DNA of 64,000 nt from Larkinella terrae (GTDB taxonomy: Bacteria; Bacteroidota; Bacteroidia; Cytophagales; Spirosomataceae), in NCBI RefSeq assembly GCF_009668025.1, contig NZ_WJXZ01000014.1, positions 516,448 to 580,447 on the forward strand, read 5' to 3'. Positions 61,052 to 64,000 of this stretch are shown in pieces. The notes under the pieces were generated by a model. It did no database searches, was not told the DNA's origin, and was given only the letters and a program-made list of their open reading frames with translations. The position numbers and the translations under genes are program-made. Position 1 is the first letter of the stretch; each line of letters starts with the position of its first letter.

Positions 61052-62302
61052 TCAATCCGCCTGGACACCATTCGGAATGATTGCCACCGGTTGGGAATGG
61101 TTGAACAAGGGTACTATTTTGGGAATCAGCCAGATAAGTAACAGAAACGCCAGCGGATACAGCAAACCCGACGCGACCCAGAGGGGCCGATACGAATAGT
61201 TTTGAATCACTACGCCCATCAGCGGATTAAGCAGTAAACCCGAAACCGCACCAGCCGTGCCCGACAAACCGACGACGGTGGAAGTGGCTTTTTGTCCGAA
61301 CATGTCGGAAATGGCGGTGATGTAATTGGTAATCCAGAAACCATGGGCGAACATGAAAACCGCCATGAGGGAAATCGCTAGGTTGACCGAGGATACCCAT
61401 TCGATCAAGGGTGTGGAAAGGGTGAGCGCGGCCGCAATACCCATGACGGTTTTACGGGCTTTGTTCACCGAGAAGCCACGGGCAATCAACTGGCCGGAAA
61501 ACCAGCCGCCGAGAATGTTGGCGATGCCCAGCGCCAGAAACGGAATCCAGAAAAGGCTTCCAATCTGCTCAAATGATACATTTCGGACCGAACTCAGGTA
61601 TTTCGGAATCCAGAACATCATGAAATAGAAAACCGGGTCGAGCAGAAAACGGATCAGGATAAACACCCAGGTGGGCTGCTTTTTGAATAATTCCAGAAAG
61701 GCGATTTTTTCCACTTTTTCGGATTCAACGGCAATCCGGTTTTCTTTCTTCCACGGAATGAGCAACCAGGCTACCACCCAGGCAATACCGATTAAACCGG
61801 GAATCAGAAAACCGCCCCGCCAGCCGTAATGAGAAGATAGCCAGATGGTTAGAGGAGGTGCAACAACGGCCCCGATGGCCGAACCACCGATGGCAATGCC
61901 GTTGGCGAGCGCCCGTTCTTTTTTGTCGAACCAGCGAAAAACCGTCCAGGCGGCACCGGGAAAACAACCGCCTTCGCCCACACCGAGCAAAAACCGAAAG
62001 GTCAGCAGTTGCGAAAAACTGGTCATAACCGCGTGCAGACTGTTGGCAATCGACCAGAGCCCGACCGAAACCGCCAGTCCCATTCGGCCGCCAATCCGGT
62101 CGATGAGCCAGCCACCCAGCGTAAACATAATGGCGTAACTGATCAGAAAACTGGTATTGATCATGCCATACTGCACATCCGTAATGTGAAATTCCTCCTG
62201 AATCTTCAGAATGGCAATCGACAGCACCTGCCGGTCCAGAAAGCTCAGGCCGGTTGCGATGAAAAGCAGGAAGACGATCAGCCAGCGGATGTTTTTTTGC
62301 AT
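61052..62302 (-). CDS. MFS transporter, anion:cation symporter (hexuronate/sugar-acid) type
   Basis: A 416-residue inner-membrane permease with about 12 transmembrane helices. The motif GGWLIDRIGGRMGLAVSVGL after helix 2 is the MFS loop 2-3 signature, and GVGEGGCFPGAAWTVFRWFD is typical of the ACS family (ExuT/GarP-like) that takes up hexuronates and sugar acids with protons. It lies 176 bp upstream of the isomerase on the same strand and shares its 16-bp upstream site, so it probably imports the monosaccharide released by the locus. The exact substrate is not known. Confidence 0.9.
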   Translation of the reverse strand: MQKNIRWLIVFLLFIATGLSFLDRQVLSIAILKIQEEFHITDVQYGMINTSFLISYAIMFTLGGWLIDRIGGRMGLAVSVGLWSIANSLHAVMTSFSQLLTFRFLLGVGEGGCFPGAAWTVFRWFDKKERALANGIAIGGSAIGAVVAPPLTIWLSSHYGWRGGFLIPGLIGIAWVVAWLLIPWKKENRIAVESEKVEKIAFLELFKKQPTWVFILIRFLLDPVFYFMMFWIPKYLSSVRNVSFEQIGSLFWIPFLALGIANILGGWFSGQLIARGFSVNKARKTVMGIAAALTLSTPLIEWVSSVNLAISLMAVFMFAHGFWITNYITAISDMFGQKATSTVVGLSGTAGAVSGLLLNPLMGVVIQNYSYRPLWVASGLLYPLAFLLLIWLIPKIVPLFNHSQPVAIIPNGVQAD

Positions 62303-62319
62303 GGGTTGGGAATTTCGAA

Positions 62320-62397
62320 TTTAGAAGTGAGACAATAGACAAGAGAATAAAGAGGAAACAGGTCGCACATCTCTTGTCTCACCTCTTTTGTCTAACG
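62320..62397. repeat. Inverted repeat in the MFS gene leader
   Basis: The left arm, TTTAGAAGTGAGACAATAGA onward (62320-62347), pairs imperfectly with the right arm (62370-62397; minus strand GTTAGACAAAAGAGGTGAGA). It lies between the operator-like site at 62404 and the start codon at 62302. Confidence 0.75.
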
Positions 62398-62403
62398 TTA
62401 ACC

Positions 62404-62419
62404 TTAACGCACTAAGTTA
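62404..62419. promoter_or_regulatory. Shared operator-like site upstream of the MFS gene
   Basis: TTAACGCACTAAGTTA, the second of two identical 16-nt copies (other at 60906-60921). Here it is flanked by CTAACGTTAACC on the left and GCG on the right, giving a broader CTAAC...GTTAG symmetry. Confidence 0.65.
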
Positions 62420-62542
62420 GCGTGAACAAAGATAGAAGCCTATTGATGAGAAAATCAAGGGGTAGTGGTACTTTTTTTTAAATAAATTGCAGGAATCCAA
62501 TCATGATGTTGCCTGACTGGAGTGGCAGAAACGGTGGATTAT

Positions 62543-64000
62543 TTACAGCGCAACTTCGGTCGGTTGCTGGTACCATTTTTCAAATTTCAGCATGAGTTCC
62601 TCCAGTTTGATCGGTTTATTGAGGAAATCATCCATTCCGGCTTCCAGGCATTCCTGTTCCGTTCCTTCGATGGTATTGGCGGTTAGGGCCACAATAACCG
62701 GTTGTTTGATCGGCATTTGCCGAATCAGCCGGGTCGCTTCCAGTCCATCCATCACGGGCATTTGCATGTCCATCAGGATGATGCTGTACGGTTTGTTGCG
62801 GATCGCTTCCAGTGCTTCCTGCCCGTTTCCAACCACATCGGGCTGATAGCCCAGTTTCTGGAGGATATACAAAATAACCCGCTGGTTCATGGCATTGTCC
62901 TCGGCCACCAGGATGACGAAGGGGTATTTTTCGCAATAATCAGCTGATAACTTTTTCTGCAAAACCGGTTCCGGGGATTTCGGGATTTGCTGCTGAAGCG
63001 CATTCTGAATGTGTTTAATCAGGACGTGCTGCTTGATGGGTTTGTTCAGAACCGAAACGAAAAGCTGCCGCTGTTCTTCTTTTAATTCCTCGCCAATGGA
63101 ACTGAGCAGAATAAGCGGAAGCTTGGGCGAACGTTCGCGGATCTGCCGGGCCAGCATCAGGCCATCCATACCCGGCATTTGCATATCCGTAATGACCAGA
63201 TCGATTTCCGGGTTTGTCGCCAGAATTTCCAGTGCTTCATCCCCGCCCGTGGCCAATACCGGCCGGAGTTTCCAGATTTCAAATTGACGCTTCAGAATGG
63301 TCAGGTTGGTCGCATTATCGTCTACCACCAGCACCTGTTTTCCTTCCAGATTAATCAGACTGTAGCGGGTGTAGGGCGTTAGCGTTTTTGTTCCGACGCG
63401 CGTCCGGATTGTAAAGGAAAACGTTGAGCCTACGCCCGGTTTGCTCATAACGCTGATTTCTCCGTTCATCAACTGGACCAGCTTCAGCGAAATTGCCAGA
63501 CCTAAACCGGTGCCGCCGTATTGTCGGGTGGTGGAAGTATCCACCTGCGAAAATGATTTGAACAGGCGCCCCAGTTTATCTTCCGGAATACCGATACCGC
63601 TATCCTGCACGTCAAACCGGATCGTCAGCGTGCCGTCCGGAGCAACCTGATCCGGTTTTACAAAGACACAGACTTCACCCTGTTTGGTAAACTTCAGGGC
63701 GTTGCCGACCAGGTTGGTCAAGATCTGCCGCAGCCGCAGCGCATCGCCCACGATTTGGGTCGGGACGTTTTCGTCGAGTTCGTAAATAAGGTCCAATCCG
63801 AGCTGCGTGGCCTTGGTTCCGAAAATGTCCAGCGTGTCTTCGATGCATTGCCGAAGGTTAAAATCTTCGTTTTCCAGCTCCAGATTGCCCGATTCGATTT
63901 TGGAAAAATCCAGGATGTCGTTGATCACATTGAGCAGCGTATCTCCGCAACTGGCAATGGTTTCGGTAAACATTCGCTGCTCTTCCGTCAGCGACGTTTC
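62543..64000 (-). CDS. Hybrid histidine kinase, C-terminal part (5' end beyond window)
   Basis: The frame is open to the right edge, adding nine codons (ETSLTEEQR) before the first visible ATG at 63973; the true start is outside. Visible parts are the end of the HisKA helix (NVINDILDFSKIESG), a HATPase_c domain (RLRQILTNLVGNALKFTKQG, then DSGIGIPEDKLGRLFKSFSQ and GGTGLGLAIS), and two receivers. REC1 has VLVVDDNATN and D in VITDMQMPGMDG. REC2 has ILVAEDNAMN and D in ILMDMQMPVMDG. No Hpt domain follows. All visible catalytic motifs are intact. Sensor input and targets are unknown. Confidence 0.92.
   Translation of the reverse strand, partial: ETSLTEEQRMFTETIASCGDTLLNVINDILDFSKIESGNLELENEDFNLRQCIEDTLDIFGTKATQLGLDLIYELDENVPTQIVGDALRLRQILTNLVGNALKFTKQGEVCVFVKPDQVAPDGTLTIRFDVQDSGIGIPEDKLGRLFKSFSQVDTSTTRQYGGTGLGLAISLKLVQLMNGEISVMSKPGVGSTFSFTIRTRVGTKTLTPYTRYSLINLEGKQVLVVDDNATNLTILKRQFEIWKLRPVLATGGDEALEILATNPEIDLVITDMQMPGMDGLMLARQIRERSPKLPLILLSSIGEELKEEQRQLFVSVLNKPIKQHVLIKHIQNALQQQIPKSPEPVLQKKLSADYCEKYPFVILVAEDNAMNQRVILYILQKLGYQPDVVGNGQEALEAIRNKPYSIILMDMQMPVMDGLEATRLIRQMPIKQPVIVALTANTIEGTEQECLEAGMDDFLNKPIKLEELMLKFEKWYQQPTEVAL

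Overview
The window looks like chromosome from a Bacteroidota member of the order Cytophagales, family Spirosomataceae or close to it (Spirosoma/Larkinella-like). The signs are three SusC/SusD pairs, lipoproteins with C-K-D after the lipidated cysteine, a type IX secretion sorting domain, a bacillithiol-linked YtxJ, ECF sigma/FecR regulation, almost no Shine-Dalgarno sequences, and GC content that looks slightly above 50 percent. Taxonomy is inferred from gene content only.

Region 1 (1-18.9 kb, all minus strand) is a carbohydrate-uptake block read from right to left: a truncated FecR-like protein, SusC2/SusD2, a DUF2231-cytochrome c-DUF1549/DUF1553 protein, a Tat-exported DUF1501 protein, SusC1/SusD1, a GH106-type glycosidase, and a PVC-type membrane-bound dehydrogenase that runs off the left edge. 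A divergent ECF sigma factor sits at 19.3 kb.

Region 2 (19.9-33 kb) is mixed: two small minus-strand genes behind a perfect 37-bp palindrome, a GH9 endoglucanase, an eight-repeat ELWxxDGT surface protein, a zinc dehydrogenase, a fatty acid desaturase, a decayed gene, an M20 peptidase, a flavoprotein, an outer-membrane barrel and a ScyD-like propeller lipoprotein.

Region 3 (33-47.4 kb) holds mostly housekeeping genes: a histidine kinase/response regulator pair with both partners degenerate, metF, a GH32 fructanase, thioesterase, IscA-type protein, mce, cystathionine beta-synthase, rsgA, waaA and ytxJ. Two insertions stand out. One is an AT-rich ATPase + TOPRIM-like gene pair at 39.8-41.5 kb. 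The other is a 475-bp unit at 44.9-45.35 kb in which a GxxExxY nuclease-like gene lies between near-identical inverted repeats. The gaps here are packed with long inverted repeats of several sequence families.

Region 4 (47.6-62.4 kb) is a second polysaccharide utilisation locus: a GntR/UTRA regulator converging on a long minus-strand run of sugar isomerase, SusC3, SusD3, an unknown 840-residue secreted protein, a second GH106 enzyme and an SGNH esterase, preceded by an MFS permease. The isomerase and permease share an identical 16-bp upstream site, so they are probably co-regulated. The right edge cuts a hybrid histidine kinase.

The best candidates for undescribed biology are the inverted-repeat-bounded GxxExxY unit with its gene-less relatives, the ATPase/TOPRIM-like pair, and the two signalling pairs in which both partners have lost matching parts.
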